Shown here: piece by piece, positions 19,048 to 28,324 of the stretch
Layout: the number at the start of each line of letters is the position of its first letter
Numbering within the stretch: the stretch's first letter is position 1
Source of the DNA: Microbacterium trichothecenolyticum
GTDB lineage: Bacteria > Actinomycetota > Actinomycetes > Actinomycetales > Microbacteriaceae
Reading direction: 5' to 3'
DNA: 64,000 bases
NCBI RefSeq assembly: GCF_030818955.1
Contig: NZ_JAUTBF010000001.1
Span: 1,302,001-1,366,000, forward strand
The notes under the pieces: model-generated
The model's input: only the letters and a program-made list of their open reading frames with translations
Database searches by the model: none
Told to the model about the DNA's origin: nothing
Made by a program: the position numbers and the translations under genes

Positions 19048-20025
19048 TCAGTCGTCGGGCGTGAATCGCACGCCCGGGGACGGCGACGGTCGGGAGTGCG
19101 TCCGACGGCGTGACATGCCCGCTTCGTCGAGTGCCGTGCGAGCTGCGGTGAGGGCCACCGACGACGGGTATCCCCGTCTCGCCAGCTGCCCCGCCAGGCG
19201 GCGTAAGGAGGCGTCGTACTCATCGCCGCGCAGCGACCGAACCTTCGAGCGGGCGAAATCGAGAGCGCGCTCGGCGTCGTCGTCGGGGAGGTCGGCGATG
19301 GCCGCATCGACGACGTCGCGCGGGATCCCTCGCTTGCGCAGCGTCTCAGCGATGGCACGCCGCCCTTGGCCGCGGCGTTCGATCGCCGACATCGCCAGTT
19401 GCTCCGCGAACGAAGAGTCGTCGAGGTAGCCGAGGTCGGTGAAGTGCTCGATCACCGCGTCGGCGAGGACGTCGTCGGCGCCCTCGATGCCCCGCACGAC
19501 CGCGCGCGCCTCGGAGAGAGACAGCGAGCGCGACCGCAGCTTGCGCAGGAGCACCGCCTCCGCGCGCTCCCGCATCTCGTCGGTGGACGGGACGGACGCG
19601 CGCTCCGCGTCGTCGGCGCCGCCGTCTTCGCCGTGAACTCCATCGGAGTGATCCGGGGCGAATACGTCGCGGCGCCGGCCTGATCGTGGCCATGGGCCGG
19701 AGGAGGTGAGACCTTCGCCGACCCGCGCCGTTCCGCGTGACGGGTGCGCAGCCATGCCGCGGCCGCTCGTGCCGAAGAGCGGGATGATCGGCGCGAGATT
19801 GCTCTCGTCGACGGCACGCAGAGCGGGCTGGGCGATGTCGTGAAGACGCGCGCTGTCGCGCCCCTGTTCGAAGCCCGACTCGCCGCCGGCCGGGGAATGC
19901 CCTGTCGGACGGCCTCGCGTCGTGTCCGCGGCCCCGTGACCGCCATGAGCGGCATCGTCGGAGCCTGGGTCGCCGCTCGTCCATCGTGACGGACGACGAC
20001 CCGAACCCCACCTGTCTTCGGTCAT
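19048..20025 (-). CDS. recX: Regulatory protein RecX with long N-terminal extension
   Basis: RecX modulates RecA filaments. The RecX core occupies the C-terminal half (AEAVLLRKLRSRSLSLSEARAVV; YLDDSSFAEQLAMSAIERRGQGRRAIAETLRKRGI; ALDFARSKVRSLRG). The first 140 residues or so are polar, Gly/Ser/Arg/Asp-rich and look disordered; such extensions occur in Microbacteriaceae RecX. The ATG shares one base with the recA stop, so the gene is read directly after recA and should be SOS-induced with it. A shorter start inside the extension cannot be excluded. Confidence 0.9.
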   Translation of the reverse strand: MTEDRWGSGRRPSRWTSGDPGSDDAAHGGHGAADTTRGRPTGHSPAGGESGFEQGRDSARLHDIAQPALRAVDESNLAPIIPLFGTSGRGMAAHPSRGTARVGEGLTSSGPWPRSGRRRDVFAPDHSDGVHGEDGGADDAERASVPSTDEMRERAEAVLLRKLRSRSLSLSEARAVVRGIEGADDVLADAVIEHFTDLGYLDDSSFAEQLAMSAIERRGQGRRAIAETLRKRGIPRDVVDAAIADLPDDDAERALDFARSKVRSLRGDEYDASLRRLAGQLARRGYPSSVALTAARTALDEAGMSRRRTHSRPSPSPGVRFTPDD

Positions 20026-21074
20026 CAGGCCGGGCGGCGTGCGGCCAGCTCGTCTTCGGTCGACACGGCTGCGGGCGCACCACCGATGCCCAGCTTGGTC
20101 TTGATCTTCGACTCGATCTCGGCCGCGATGTCGGGGTTCTTGATGAGGAAGTTGCGCGCGTTCTCTTTCCCCTGACCCAGCTGCTCACCCTCGTACGTGT
20201 ACCAGGCTCCGGACTTCTTGACGATCGCGTGCTCGACGCCGAAATCGATCAAGCTGCCCTCGCGAGAGATGCCGACGCCGTAGAGGATGTCGAACTCGGC
20301 CTGCTTGAAGGGCGGGGCCATCTTGTTCTTGACGACCTTGACGCGGGTACGGTTGCCGACGGCCTCGGTTCCGTCTTTGAGCGTCTCGATGCGGCGGATG
20401 TCGAGGCGCACAGACGCATAGAACTTCAACGCCTTGCCGCCCGCGGTGGTCTCGGGGGAACCGAAGAACACGCCGATCTTCTCGCGGAGCTGGTTGATGA
20501 AGATGGCCGTGGTCTTGGTGGTGTTCAGACCACCCGTGAGCTTGCGGAGAGCCTGCGACATGAGTCGGGCCTGCAGACCCACGTGGGAGTCGCCCATCTC
20601 GCCCTTGATCTCGGCCTCGGGCACGAGGGCTGCGACCGAGTCGATGACGACGAGGTCGATCGCGCCGGAACGGATGAGCATGTCCGCGATCTCAAGGGCC
20701 TGCTCACCCGTATCGGGCTGCGAGACCAGCAGTGCGTCGATGTCGACGCCGAGCTTCTTGGCGTACTCGGGATCGAGGGCGTGCTCGGCATCGATGAATG
20801 CGGCGATACCACCGGCGCGCTGTGCGTTGGCGATCGCATGCAGGGTCAGCGTCGTCTTACCCGACGACTCGGGGCCGTAGATCTCGATGATGCGGCCGCG
20901 GGGAAGCCCGCCGATGCCGAGGGCGACATCGAGGGCGACGGAGCCTGTGGGGATGGTCTCGATGGGCGCGCGGTCGTCGCTGCCCAGTCGCATGACCGAG
21001 CCCTTTCCGAACTGCCGGTCGATCTGGGCGAGGGCCGACTCGAGGGCCTTCTCGCGCTCTGCGGGTGAGGGCAT
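20025..21074 (-). CDS. recA: Recombinase RecA
   Basis: A 349-residue recombinase that coats single-stranded DNA, drives strand exchange and triggers LexA cleavage. Walker [10 protein letters not shown] is at 67-75, Walker [11 protein letters not shown]1/L2 loops around [19 protein letters not shown] and [20 protein letters not shown]. The ATG at 21074 matches the family start ([26 protein letters not shown]); a longer frame runs into the leader. A perfect LexA box lies about 200 nt upstream. It is cotranscribed with recX. Confidence 0.99.
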   Translation of the reverse strand: MPSPAEREKALESALAQIDRQFGKGSVMRLGSDDRAPIETIPTGSVALDVALGIGGLPRGRIIEIYGPESSGKTTLTLHAIANAQRAGGIAAFIDAEHALDPEYAKKLGVDIDALLVSQPDTGEQALEIADMLIRSGAIDLVVIDSVAALVPEAEIKGEMGDSHVGLQARLMSQALRKLTGGLNTTKTTAIFINQLREKIGVFFGSPETTAGGKALKFYASVRLDIRRIETLKDGTEAVGNRTRVKVVKNKMAPPFKQAEFDILYGVGISREGSLIDFGVEHAIVKKSGAWYTYEGEQLGQGKENARNFLIKNPDIAAEIESKIKTKLGIGGAPAAVSTEDELAARRPA

Positions 21075-21258
21075 GACGTCTTCTTTCTGCTCGCGTTCCG
21101 GTCGCCTATAGGCTGTCGCTCCCCCATCGACGATGAGGTACCCGACAAGGCGTTCAGGGAGTCGTTGTGACGTCATACACGTTAGAGAGGACCTCCGACA
21201 TCGGCGCCGGAGAGGCACTCCTCTGGGGATGAACGCGTCACGATCCCATGTGGGGAAG

Positions 21259-21264
21259 AGCCTA
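21259..21264 (-). promoter_or_regulatory. recA promoter -10
   Basis: TAGGCT on the minus strand, just downstream of the LexA box at 21273-21288, which therefore covers the -35 region. The resulting leader to recA ATG 21074 is about 180 nt and holds no recognised motif. Confidence 0.55.
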
Positions 21265-21272
21265 CGCCGCAG

Positions 21273-21288
21273 TCGAACGAAAGTTCGA
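21273..21288. promoter_or_regulatory. LexA box of recA
   Basis: TCGAACGAAAGTTCGA: a perfect inverted repeat TCGAAC-N4-GTTCGA, the actinobacterial SOS-box consensus. Confidence 0.92.
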
Positions 21289-21323
21289 TGACACGCCGGG
21301 CATTCGTCCTCGAGAGGCGAATC

Positions 21324-21548
21324 TCAGTGCCGTCGAGGGTCGAGGCGTCCGACGCCGTAACGGCGGTTCGCGGGAACGTCCGTCTCGGCGCACAGCGCGA
21401 GCCACACCTCGCGGGGATCCACTCCCGCCGCGAGCGCGTCGATGCTGGTCCGACCGCCGACGGCAGAAAGCACGAGATCGGTCAGCAGCGAACCCCCGCG
21501 GGCGCCGAACTCATCGGCGACGGCACGGTCGAACTCGCTACGACGCAT
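21324..21548 (-). CDS. DUF3046 family protein
   Basis: A 74-residue protein (MRRSEFDRAVADEFG... VLSAVGGRTSIDALAAGVDPREVWLALCAETDVP) matching the small actinobacterial DUF3046 family, which typically lies beside recA. Function is unknown. It follows clgR by 21 nt on the same strand and is probably cotranscribed with it; it ends 35 nt before the recA LexA box. Confidence 0.85.
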   Translation of the reverse strand: MRRSEFDRAVADEFGARGGSLLTDLVLSAVGGRTSIDALAAGVDPREVWLALCAETDVPANRRYGVGRLDPRRH

Positions 21549-21569
21549 GGAGAACGAACGACGTCGTCG

Positions 21570-21878
21570 TCAGCGCAGCGACAGCTCGGGCTCGACGGCC
21601 GCCACCAGCTCGTCGGGAACGACGTCGGGGAACGTCTGCAGCCCCTCGAGGACCGAGAGACGGTCACCCACCTGACGCATGATGGTGGAGATGGGGACAT
21701 CGAGCGCCTCGGCGACCGACGCGAGAATCTCGCTCGATGCCTCTTTCTGCCCGCGCTCGACCTCGCTGAGGTAACCGAGGGCGACACTCGCGCGGCTCGC
21801 GACCTGGCGGAGGGTACGGCCCTTCTGCTGGCGGAGGTCACGCAGGACTTCGCCGATCTCTTGACGAACCAGGATCAT
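21570..21878 (-). CDS. clgR: XRE-type transcriptional regulator ClgR
   Basis: A 102-residue DNA-binding protein. The helix-turn-helix (GRTLRQVASRASVALGYLSEVERGQKEASSEILASVAEAL, about 20-60) closely resembles ClgR, the activator of clp protease and stress genes in Streptomyces, Corynebacterium and Mycobacterium. The neighbourhood pgsA-cinA-clgR-recA is also conserved. A TTTAGAG-like -10 is seen upstream. ClgR is itself usually a Clp substrate through hydrophobic C-terminal residues; the C-terminus here is ...PELSLR, which does not end in Ala-Ala. Confidence 0.85.
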   Translation of the reverse strand: MILVRQEIGEVLRDLRQQKGRTLRQVASRASVALGYLSEVERGQKEASSEILASVAEALDVPISTIMRQVGDRLSVLEGLQTFPDVVPDELVAAVEPELSLR

Positions 21879-22075
21879 TGGGGGCCCTCCTCACTGCTGA
21901 TTCCGTCGCTGTCCGAGAGGACAACTCTAAACACCATCTGTGGTCACCCTAATGCCGCGCGCTGTGCACCGGATGGGAATCGCTAGACGAAACCCGGATG
22001 TAACAGAATTTGTTCCCCCCTCGCGACACCCGTGCGAAGGGCGGACGACGGCGACGTCCGGCAAGCGGGGCGGAG

Positions 22076-22603
22076 TCACAGTGCGGCCAACGCCCGGCGG
22101 ATCGCGAGATGCGCGGTCTCTTTCCGGATGCGGTCGCGATCGCCGGCGATCACCAGGGAGTCGACACGTGTTCCGAGAGGCGTCGACACCGCCACGTGCA
22201 CCGTACCCACCGGTTGCCCGTCCTGCTCGTCGGGACCGGCGACCCCGGTGGTCGCGATCCCCACGTCGGCAGGCACCCCGTCGCGCGCGAGAACGTCGCG
22301 CACTCCGCGGGCCATCTGCCTGGCGACACGGGGATGAACGGCGCCGTGCGCTTCGAGCAGCGCCGGATCGACGCCGAGCACGTTGCGCTTCACGTCGGTG
22401 GCATATGCCACCACACCACCGCGCACCGCGCGAGAGGCGCCGGGCACATCGACCAATGAGGACACCACGAGGCCCCCCGTCAGCGATTCCGCGATTGCGA
22501 CCGTCCACCCGAGCTCGCCCAGTCGCTCGAGCAGCAACGCCGCGCTCTCACGGGGGTCGCGCACGAGGGTCTCGTCGAAATCGTCGGGGACGTCGTGGAT
22601 CAT
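22076..22603 (-). CDS. CinA C-terminal-type NMN amidohydrolase (PncC)
   Basis: A 175-residue stand-alone CinA C-terminal domain, which deamidates nicotinamide mononucleotide in NAD recycling. Motifs are VAIAESLTGGLVVSSLVDVPGAS, GGVVAYATDVKRNVLGV and GIATTGVAGPDEQDGQPVGTVHVAV. The ATG (22603) overlaps the pgsA stop by 4 nt. Earlier codons in frame are antisense to pgsA coding and not conserved. It lacks the N-terminal ADP-ribose pyrophosphatase domain of full-length CinA. Confidence 0.9.
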   Translation of the reverse strand: MIHDVPDDFDETLVRDPRESAALLLERLGELGWTVAIAESLTGGLVVSSLVDVPGASRAVRGGVVAYATDVKRNVLGVDPALLEAHGAVHPRVARQMARGVRDVLARDGVPADVGIATTGVAGPDEQDGQPVGTVHVAVSTPLGTRVDSLVIAGDRDRIRKETAHLAIRRALAAL

Positions 22604-23187
22604 CGCGCCGGCCGAGCCCTTCGCGCCGCCCTGACCTCGCTGACGACGTAGTCCAGCCCCGACGCGATCGTCAACACCACCGCGAGCGTCATGGTGATCA
22701 CGCCCGCCCACCACACGGTCGCCTGCCACGCCGCAGCGTCCGAGAGACCCGCGAACGGGATCAACGCGATCGAGAGCGCGACGGCCTGCGCGACCGTCTT
22801 CAGCTTGCCCATCCAGGCGGCCGCCAGAACGTGGTTGCTCACGACGATGAAGCGGTAGATCGTGATGCCGATCTCGCGCACGAGCACGACGATCGTCACC
22901 CACCAGGGCAGCTCGCCCAGCAGCGACAGACCCACGAAGGCGACGCCCGTCAGAGCCTTGTCAGCGATGGGATCGAGCAGCTTGCCGAGGTCGCTGACGA
23001 TGTCGTAACGACGGGCGATGTAGCCGTCGACGCCGTCGGTGGCGATCGCGACGATGAAGACGACCGCGGCCACCCACCGCAGCCCTCCCCCTCGACCCGC
23101 GTCGGCCAGAAGCAGCCAGAGGAAGAGGGGAGCGCACAGGATGCGCGCGATCGTGATCGCGTTGGGTAGCTGAGGGTGAACGGCCAT
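22600..23187 (-). CDS. pgsA: CDP-diacylglycerol-glycerol-3-phosphate 3-phosphatidyltransferase
   Basis: A 195-residue integral membrane CDP-alcohol phosphatidyltransferase making phosphatidylglycerol-phosphate. The CDP-OH-P signature DG-x2-AR-x8-G-x3-D-x3-D is seen in TDGVDGYIARRYD...GKLLDPIADK. About five hydrophobic segments are visible. Its ATG shares a base with the ftsK stop, and its stop overlaps cinA, so ftsK-pgsA-cinA form one coupled unit. Confidence 0.93.
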   Translation of the reverse strand: MAVHPQLPNAITIARILCAPLFLWLLLADAGRGGGLRWVAAVVFIVAIATDGVDGYIARRYDIVSDLGKLLDPIADKALTGVAFVGLSLLGELPWWVTIVVLVREIGITIYRFIVVSNHVLAAAWMGKLKTVAQAVALSIALIPFAGLSDAAAWQATVWWAGVITMTLAVVLTIASGLDYVVSEVRAARRARPAR

Positions 23188-25919
23188 CAGTCGCGTCCCG
23201 TCAGCTGCCAGGCGTCTTCGGAGCCGTCGTCATCGTCGGCGTGGACCACCGGCAGGCCCTCGTACTGCGCCTCAAGGGGATCGGCCCCGTAGCGGTCGTC
23301 GTCGGGCGCGGCTCCCCCGGCAGCCGTCGTCGACCCGCCGGATGCGGGCGGCGCATCGTCGCCGCGCAGGCGCGCAAGCACCGCCGGCAACTGTTCGTTG
23401 GTCACGAGGACGTCGCGCGCCTTCGAGCCCTCGGAGGGTCCGACGATCTCTCGCGATTCCAGAAGATCCATCAAGCGTCCCGCCTTGGCGAAGCCGACCC
23501 GGAGTTTGCGCTGAAGCATCGAGGTCGATCCGAACTGCGTCGAAACCACGAGCTCTGCGGCAGCGAGCAGCAGTTCGAGGTCGTCGCCGATGTCGGAGTC
23601 GATCTCTTTCTTCTCGGCCGCCGCCTGGACATCGGCACGATACTCGGGGCGCGCCTGCTGGGTGACGTGCGCGACGACCTTCTCGATCTCTTGCTCGCTG
23701 ACCCACGCCCCCTGCACGCGGAGCGCCTTGGAGGCGCCCATCGGCAGGAACAGGCCGTCGCCCTGGCCGATGAGCCGATCGGCTCCCGGCTGGTCGAGGA
23801 TGACCCGGGAATCGGTGACGCTGGTGACGGCGAAGGCCAGACGCGACGGCACGTTCGCCTTGATGAGACCCGTGACCACATCGACCGACGGGCGCTGCGT
23901 CGCCAGCACCAGGTGGATGCCGCTCGCGCGGGCGAGCTGCGTGATGCGAACGATGGAGTCCTCGACGTCGCGCGGCGCGACCATCATGAGATCGGCCAAC
24001 TCGTCGACGACGACCAGCAGGTAGGGGTACGGCTTGAGTACCCGCTCACTGCCCGCGGGCAGCTGGATCTCACCGGCGACGACGGCCTTGTTGAAGTCGT
24101 CGATGTGACGGAACCCGAACGACGCGAGGTCGTCGTAGCGCATGTCCATCTCTTTCACGACCCACTGCAGGGCCTCGGCGGCCTTCTTGGGGTTCGTGAT
24201 GATCGGCGTGATCAGGTGCGGGACACCGGCGTAGGAGGTGAGCTCGACGCGCTTCGGGTCGATGAGCACCATCCGCACATCGGAGGGCTTCGCCCTCATG
24301 AGCAGGCTCGTGATCATCGAATTGACGAAGCTCGACTTACCCGAGCCGGTCGAACCGGCCACGAGCAGGTGCGGCATCTTTGCGAGGTTGGCGACCACGA
24401 AGCCGCCGCCGACGTCTTTGCCGACGCCGATGGTCATCGGGTGCGTCGACGAGGTGGCGGCATCCGATCGCAGGATGTCGCCGAGCGTGACGATCTCGCG
24501 GTCGGCGTTGGGGATCTCGACGCCGATCGCGCTCTTGCCCGGAATGGGCGCGAGGATGCGGACTTCGTTCGAGGCGACGGCGTACGCGATGTTGTTGGTC
24601 AGTGCGGTGATGCGCTCGACCTTGACTCCCGGGCCGACCTCGATCTCGTACTGCGTGACGGTCGGACCACGCGAGAACCCGGTGACGCGCGCGTCGACCT
24701 TGAACTGCTCCATGACGCTCTCGATGGCCTTCACCACCGCGTCGTTGGCTGCCGAACGCGCCTTCGGCGGGGTTCCCGCCGCGAGGGCCGTGACCGCGGG
24801 CAGACGGTAGTTCGCCGCCGGGGGCGCCCCCGCGTGATCGCCGCCGAGACCCGAGATCCCGGGGAGCTCGTCATCGGCGGAGTCGTCGAGCGGAGAGTCG
24901 TCGTGCAGCCCGCGGCCCGTCGCGGCATGCGCGAGGGCGCGCGCGTCGAACACCTCGGTGAGCGCGTCGGGCGCGGGCACCGGCGGCAGCGGCGGCACCG
25001 GGGCGGTGACCGTCTCGGGCGCGACCACGGCGGACTCGAAGCCCCCCTGGGTCGTGCCGGGGCTGAGCAGGGCCGTGAGATCGTCGGAACCGAGCGCACC
25101 GTCGGTGTCTTCTTCGCGTCCGGATCTGTTGCGACGCCACCAGGGCAGCGACTTCTCGGCCGGCTCGTCGTCGTCTTCGTCGACGGGCAGGGTCTTCGTG
25201 GGCGTATCGGGTCGCTCCACGCGCTCCGCGCCGAACATCCATGCGTACAGGTCGCCGAGTCGGCGCCCGATGCGGTTGGGGGGCGTCTTCGTGAGGATCA
25301 GGACGCTCAGAACAGCCAGCAGCGACAACGCGATGTACGCACCGACGTTCGTCAGCAGGGCGAGGGGCTCGCCGATGATCCACCCGAAGATCCCGCCCGC
25401 GCGGCTGAGAACGGGAGGCCCACCCTCGCTCGGCGCCGGGCGGTTCCCGGCCACGTGGCAGAAACCGGCCAGCACGATCACGAAGAGCCCGAACCCGATG
25501 CCCACGCGACCGTTGTCGTGAACGGAGGACGGATGCCGGAACAGCCATCCCGCGAGCAGGAGCAACAGCACCGGGAGCACGAAGGCCACGCGCCCGAACA
25601 GCATGCCGAAGCTGTATGCGCTGATCAGCGCAGCAGCATCCGTTCCGATGAAGAACCACTCGACGACCGCGCCCACCGCGGCCAGGACCACGAGAAGGAA
25701 GGGGAAGCCGTCGCGCCGCTGATCGCGCTCGAGGTTCTCGGGTCCGAAGGCGCGGAACATTCCCCCCACGCCGTGCGCCACCGCCATCCACGCGCGGACC
25801 GCGAGCGAGGGCTTCTCGGGCTCGTCGACGTAGCGCTTCGGCGCCGGGGCCGAAGCTTTCGATCGCGGCGACCCCTTCGCGGGGGCGCGACCGCCGGTGG
25901 TGGACGAACTGCGAGCCAT
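23187..25919 (-). CDS. ftsK: DNA translocase FtsK
   Basis: A 910-residue septum-associated ATPase that pumps chromosome termini through the closing septum. The N-terminus has four or five membrane segments (about 60-220), then an acidic/proline-rich linker (220-400). The motor domain has Walker [12 protein letters not shown] near residue 520, Walker [13 protein letters not shown] and [12 protein letters not shown]. The C-terminal winged-helix gamma domain ([42 protein letters not shown]) reads KOPS. The ATG at 25919 has both a GGAGGA site and a TACCGT hexamer at 6 nt. Confidence 0.96.
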   Translation of the reverse strand: MARSSSTTGGRAPAKGSPRSKASAPAPKRYVDEPEKPSLAVRAWMAVAHGVGGMFRAFGPENLERDQRRDGFPFLLVVLAAVGAVVEWFFIGTDAAALISAYSFGMLFGRVAFVLPVLLLLLAGWLFRHPSSVHDNGRVGIGFGLFVIVLAGFCHVAGNRPAPSEGGPPVLSRAGGIFGWIIGEPLALLTNVGAYIALSLLAVLSVLILTKTPPNRIGRRLGDLYAWMFGAERVERPDTPTKTLPVDEDDDEPAEKSLPWWRRNRSGREEDTDGALGSDDLTALLSPGTTQGGFESAVVAPETVTAPVPPLPPVPAPDALTEVFDARALAHAATGRGLHDDSPLDDSADDELPGISGLGGDHAGAPPAANYRLPAVTALAAGTPPKARSAANDAVVKAIESVMEQFKVDARVTGFSRGPTVTQYEIEVGPGVKVERITALTNNIAYAVASNEVRILAPIPGKSAIGVEIPNADREIVTLGDILRSDAATSSTHPMTIGVGKDVGGGFVVANLAKMPHLLVAGSTGSGKSSFVNSMITSLLMRAKPSDVRMVLIDPKRVELTSYAGVPHLITPIITNPKKAAEALQWVVKEMDMRYDDLASFGFRHIDDFNKAVVAGEIQLPAGSERVLKPYPYLLVVVDELADLMMVAPRDVEDSIVRITQLARASGIHLVLATQRPSVDVVTGLIKANVPSRLAFAVTSVTDSRVILDQPGADRLIGQGDGLFLPMGASKALRVQGAWVSEQEIEKVVAHVTQQARPEYRADVQAAAEKKEIDSDIGDDLELLLAAAELVVSTQFGSTSMLQRKLRVGFAKAGRLMDLLESREIVGPSEGSKARDVLVTNEQLPAVLARLRGDDAPPASGGSTTAAGGAAPDDDRYGADPLEAQYEGLPVVHADDDDGSEDAWQLTGRD

Positions 25920-25925
25920 TCCTCC

Positions 25926-25931
25926 ACGGTA
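25926..25931 (-). promoter_or_regulatory. -10 hexamer of ftsK
   Basis: TACCGT on the minus strand, 6 nt (GGAGGA) before ATG 25919. The spacer is itself a Shine-Dalgarno, so leaderless and leadered readings both remain possible. Confidence 0.4.
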
Positions 25932-25970
25932 GGCGCGACCCCCGACATTCGCGCGCACCGACGCGGGGGT

Positions 25971-26462
25971 TCAGCCCAGTCGCTTGACCATGACGTCGCG
26001 CCCCATCCCGCGTCGCACCACGGCGAACCCCTCGGTGCGATATAGCGACACGGCATAGTTGTCGCGTTCCACGCTGAGGCTGATGCGCACGAACCCCTGC
26101 AGGCGGGCATGATCGAGCAGGCGTCGTAGCAGGGCGCGCCCGATGCCGTGCGCCCGCCAGAGGGGCCGTACACCGATGATGAGCTCGGGCACCCCCGTGC
26201 CCACCCATCCGAATCCGGGCTCGTCGCGCGGCAGCATGCGATACCAGGCCGCGCCGACGGCTTCACCCTCGGGCGACTCCGCGACGAAACCCGCATCCCC
26301 CGGACGCATCCACCCGGCGATGTAGCGCCGGTACTCCGGGCTGCTCACCACCTCGTATCGCGGACGCGAGGCACCCGGGCGCCAGGTGGCGGCCTCGACC
26401 GTCATATCGGCGAGGAAGGCTCCATCGGAGCGGACAGCCGGGCGGATCGGGAGACCGGGCAT
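25971..26462 (-). CDS. GNAT-family acetyltransferase
   Basis: A 163-residue acetyltransferase with IRPAVRSDGAFLADM at the start, the acetyl-CoA loop GVRPLWRAHGIGRALLRRLLDHAR (about 98-120) and the C-terminal SLSVERDNYAVSLYRTEGFAVVRRG. It lies between ftsK and rnj on the same strand but has its own TATCAT promoter and is cut off from rnj by a terminator. Substrate unknown. Confidence 0.87.
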   Translation of the reverse strand: MPGLPIRPAVRSDGAFLADMTVEAATWRPGASRPRYEVVSSPEYRRYIAGWMRPGDAGFVAESPEGEAVGAAWYRMLPRDEPGFGWVGTGVPELIIGVRPLWRAHGIGRALLRRLLDHARLQGFVRISLSVERDNYAVSLYRTEGFAVVRRGMGRDVMVKRLG

Positions 26463-26468
26463 GGCCGC

Positions 26469-26474
26469 ATGATA
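26469..26474 (-). promoter_or_regulatory. -10 hexamer of the 25971 GNAT gene
   Basis: TATCAT on the minus strand, 6 nt before ATG 26462, near consensus. Confidence 0.6.
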
Positions 26475-26504
26475 GCGAGCGCGCCGCGTCGCCCGCCAAC
26501 GAGG

Positions 26505-26532
26505 AAGCGCCGCGGGCGAACCCGCGGCGCTT
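26505..26532 (-). terminator. Terminator after rnj
   Basis: Perfect 12-bp stem AAGCGCCGCGGG / CCCGCGGCGCTT closing a 4-nt loop that reads TTCG in the rnj RNA, an extra-stable tetraloop. It starts 10 nt past the rnj stop. Confidence 0.85.
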
Positions 26533-26541
26533 ACCGATCGA

Positions 26542-28218
26542 TCAGGCCTCGATGACCATCGGCACGATCATCGGCCGACGACGCAGCGACTGGTTGACCC
26601 ACCGGCCGATCGTGCGACGTACGACCTGCGAGAGCGCGTGGTTGTCGCGCACCCCCGATGTCGCCGCCTCGGCCAGCGCTGCCGCGATCTTCGGCTTGAC
26701 GCTGTCGAAGACCTTGTCATCCTCCGCGAAGCCGCGGGCGTGGATCTCGGGGCCGGAGACGATCTTCCCGGTCGCCGCGTCGACGACGACGATCACCGAG
26801 ATGAACCCCTCCTCGCCGAGGATGCGGCGATCCTTGAGATCGGCATCGGTGATCTCGCCCACCGAAGAGCCGTCCACGTAGACGAAGCCGATGTCGATCT
26901 GGCCGACGACCCGGGCGACGCCGTCGCGCAGGTCGACGACCGTGCCGTTCTCGCCGAGGATCGTGTTCTCTTCGGGGATGCCGGTCTCGCGCGCGAGCTT
27001 GGCATTGGCCATGAGGTGTCGGTACTCGCCGTGCACGGGGAGCACGTTCTTGGGCTTGAGGATGTTGTAGCAGTACAGCAACTCCCCCGCCGCGGCGTGT
27101 CCCGAGACGTGCACCTTGGCGTTGCCCTTGTGCACGACGGTGGCGCCGAGCTTGGTGAGCCCGTCGATCACGCGGTAGATCGCGTTCTCGTTTCCGGGGA
27201 TCTGGCTGGATGCCAGGATGATCGTGTCACCCTCGCCCGGTTCGATCGCGTGGTCGAGGTTCGCCATGCGGCTGAGCACGGCCATCGGCTCGCCCTGCGA
27301 ACCGGTCGACATGTAGACGATCTTGTCGTCGGGCAGGTCGCGGGCCTTCTTGTAGTCGATCAGCACGCCGTCGGGCACGTTCAAGTAGCCGAGGTCGGCC
27401 GCGATGCCCATGTTGCGCACCATGCTGCGCCCGAGCAGGGCGACGCGTCGACCGTTGGCGTGCGCCGCGTCGAGCACCTGCTGCACGCGGTGCACGTGGC
27501 TGGAGAAGCTCGCCACGACCACCCGACGAGGTGCGCGGGCGATGACCTGGTCGAGAACGGGGCCGATGCCCCTCTCGGTGGGCGTGAAGCCCGGCACGTC
27601 GGCATTGGTGGAGTCGACGAGGAACAGGTCGACGCCCTCCTCGCCGAGCCGTGCGAACGCGCGCAGGTCGGTGATGCGGCCGTCCAGCGGCAGCTGGTCC
27701 ATCTTGAAGTCGCCCGTGGCGAGCACGAGGCCGGCCGGCGTGCGGATCGCGACGGCCAGGGCGTCGGGAATGGAATGGTTGACGGCGACGAACTCGAGAT
27801 CGAACGGACCGACCTGCTCGCGCTGGCCTTCGGCGACGGTGAGCGTGTAGGGCCGGATGCGGTGTTCTTTGAGCTTCGCCTCGATCAGCGCCAGCGTGAG
27901 GCCCGAGCCGATGAGGGGGATGTCGCCCTTGAGCTTGAGCAGGTACGGAACCGCACCGATGTGGTCTTCGTGACCGTGGGTGAGCACGACACCGACGATG
28001 TCGTCGAGACGGTGCTTGATCGGCTCGAAGTCCGGCAGGATCAGGTCGACGCCGGGCTGGTGCTCCTCGGGGAACAGCACGCCGCAGTCGACCACGAGGA
28101 GCTTGCCCTCGTACTCGAACACGGTCATGTTGCGGCCGACCTCGCCGAGACCGCCGAGGGGGACGACACGCAGGGTGCCGGGCGCGAGCTCGGGCGGATC
28201 GAAAACGGTCGTTGGCAT
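26542..28218 (-). CDS. rnj: Ribonuclease J
   Basis: A 558-residue metallo-beta-lactamase/beta-CASP nuclease acting in mRNA decay and rRNA processing as 5' exonuclease and endonuclease. The zinc motif HGHEDH is at 81-86; VNHSIPDALAV, GDFKMDQ, the beta-CASP motifs (ASFSSHVHRVQQVLDAA, STGSQGEPMAVLSR, VSGHAAAGELL) and the C-terminal domain are complete. The ATG at 28218 has a GAGGAGG site. Two tandem GGATGCC hairpins lie directly upstream of that site. It is downstream of dapA on the same strand. Confidence 0.96.
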   Translation of the reverse strand: MPTTVFDPPELAPGTLRVVPLGGLGEVGRNMTVFEYEGKLLVVDCGVLFPEEHQPGVDLILPDFEPIKHRLDDIVGVVLTHGHEDHIGAVPYLLKLKGDIPLIGSGLTLALIEAKLKEHRIRPYTLTVAEGQREQVGPFDLEFVAVNHSIPDALAVAIRTPAGLVLATGDFKMDQLPLDGRITDLRAFARLGEEGVDLFLVDSTNADVPGFTPTERGIGPVLDQVIARAPRRVVVASFSSHVHRVQQVLDAAHANGRRVALLGRSMVRNMGIAADLGYLNVPDGVLIDYKKARDLPDDKIVYMSTGSQGEPMAVLSRMANLDHAIEPGEGDTIILASSQIPGNENAIYRVIDGLTKLGATVVHKGNAKVHVSGHAAAGELLYCYNILKPKNVLPVHGEYRHLMANAKLARETGIPEENTILGENGTVVDLRDGVARVVGQIDIGFVYVDGSSVGEITDADLKDRRILGEEGFISVIVVVDAATGKIVSGPEIHARGFAEDDKVFDSVKPKIAAALAEAATSGVRDNHALSQVVRRTIGRWVNQSLRRRPMIVPMVIEA

Positions 28219-28230
28219 ATGAGCCTCCTC

Positions 28231-28319
28231 GGATGCCACCGAATGGCATCCCTTCGTTCTGGATGCCGCCTCGCGGCATCCCTCTATGTGGCGTCCCGAG
28301 CCGCGGATCGGCGGACGCC
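28231..28319 (-). promoter_or_regulatory. rnj leader with tandem hairpins
   Basis: Between dapA and rnj the RNA could form three hairpins: GGATGCCGC/GCGGCATCC with a 3-nt loop (28261-28281), GGATGCCA/TGGCATCC with a 5-nt loop (28231-28251, ending just before the ribosome site), and GGCGTCC/GGACGCC (28290-28319). They may protect, terminate or regulate; RNase E, the functional counterpart in E. coli, autoregulates through leader hairpins. Confidence 0.6.
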
Positions 28320-28324
28320 GATGC

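Noticed and set aside
22000..22020. AACA/TGTT dyad upstream of clgR considered as a ClgR operator
   Set aside because: It does not match the known ClgR box (CGC-rich half sites), and the dyad is short.
23241..26045. A 934-codon open frame on the + strand opposite ftsK
   Set aside because: It mirrors ftsK codon structure; in high-GC DNA the antisense frame stays open. Its translation is Arg/Asp/His-rich with no recognisable domain.
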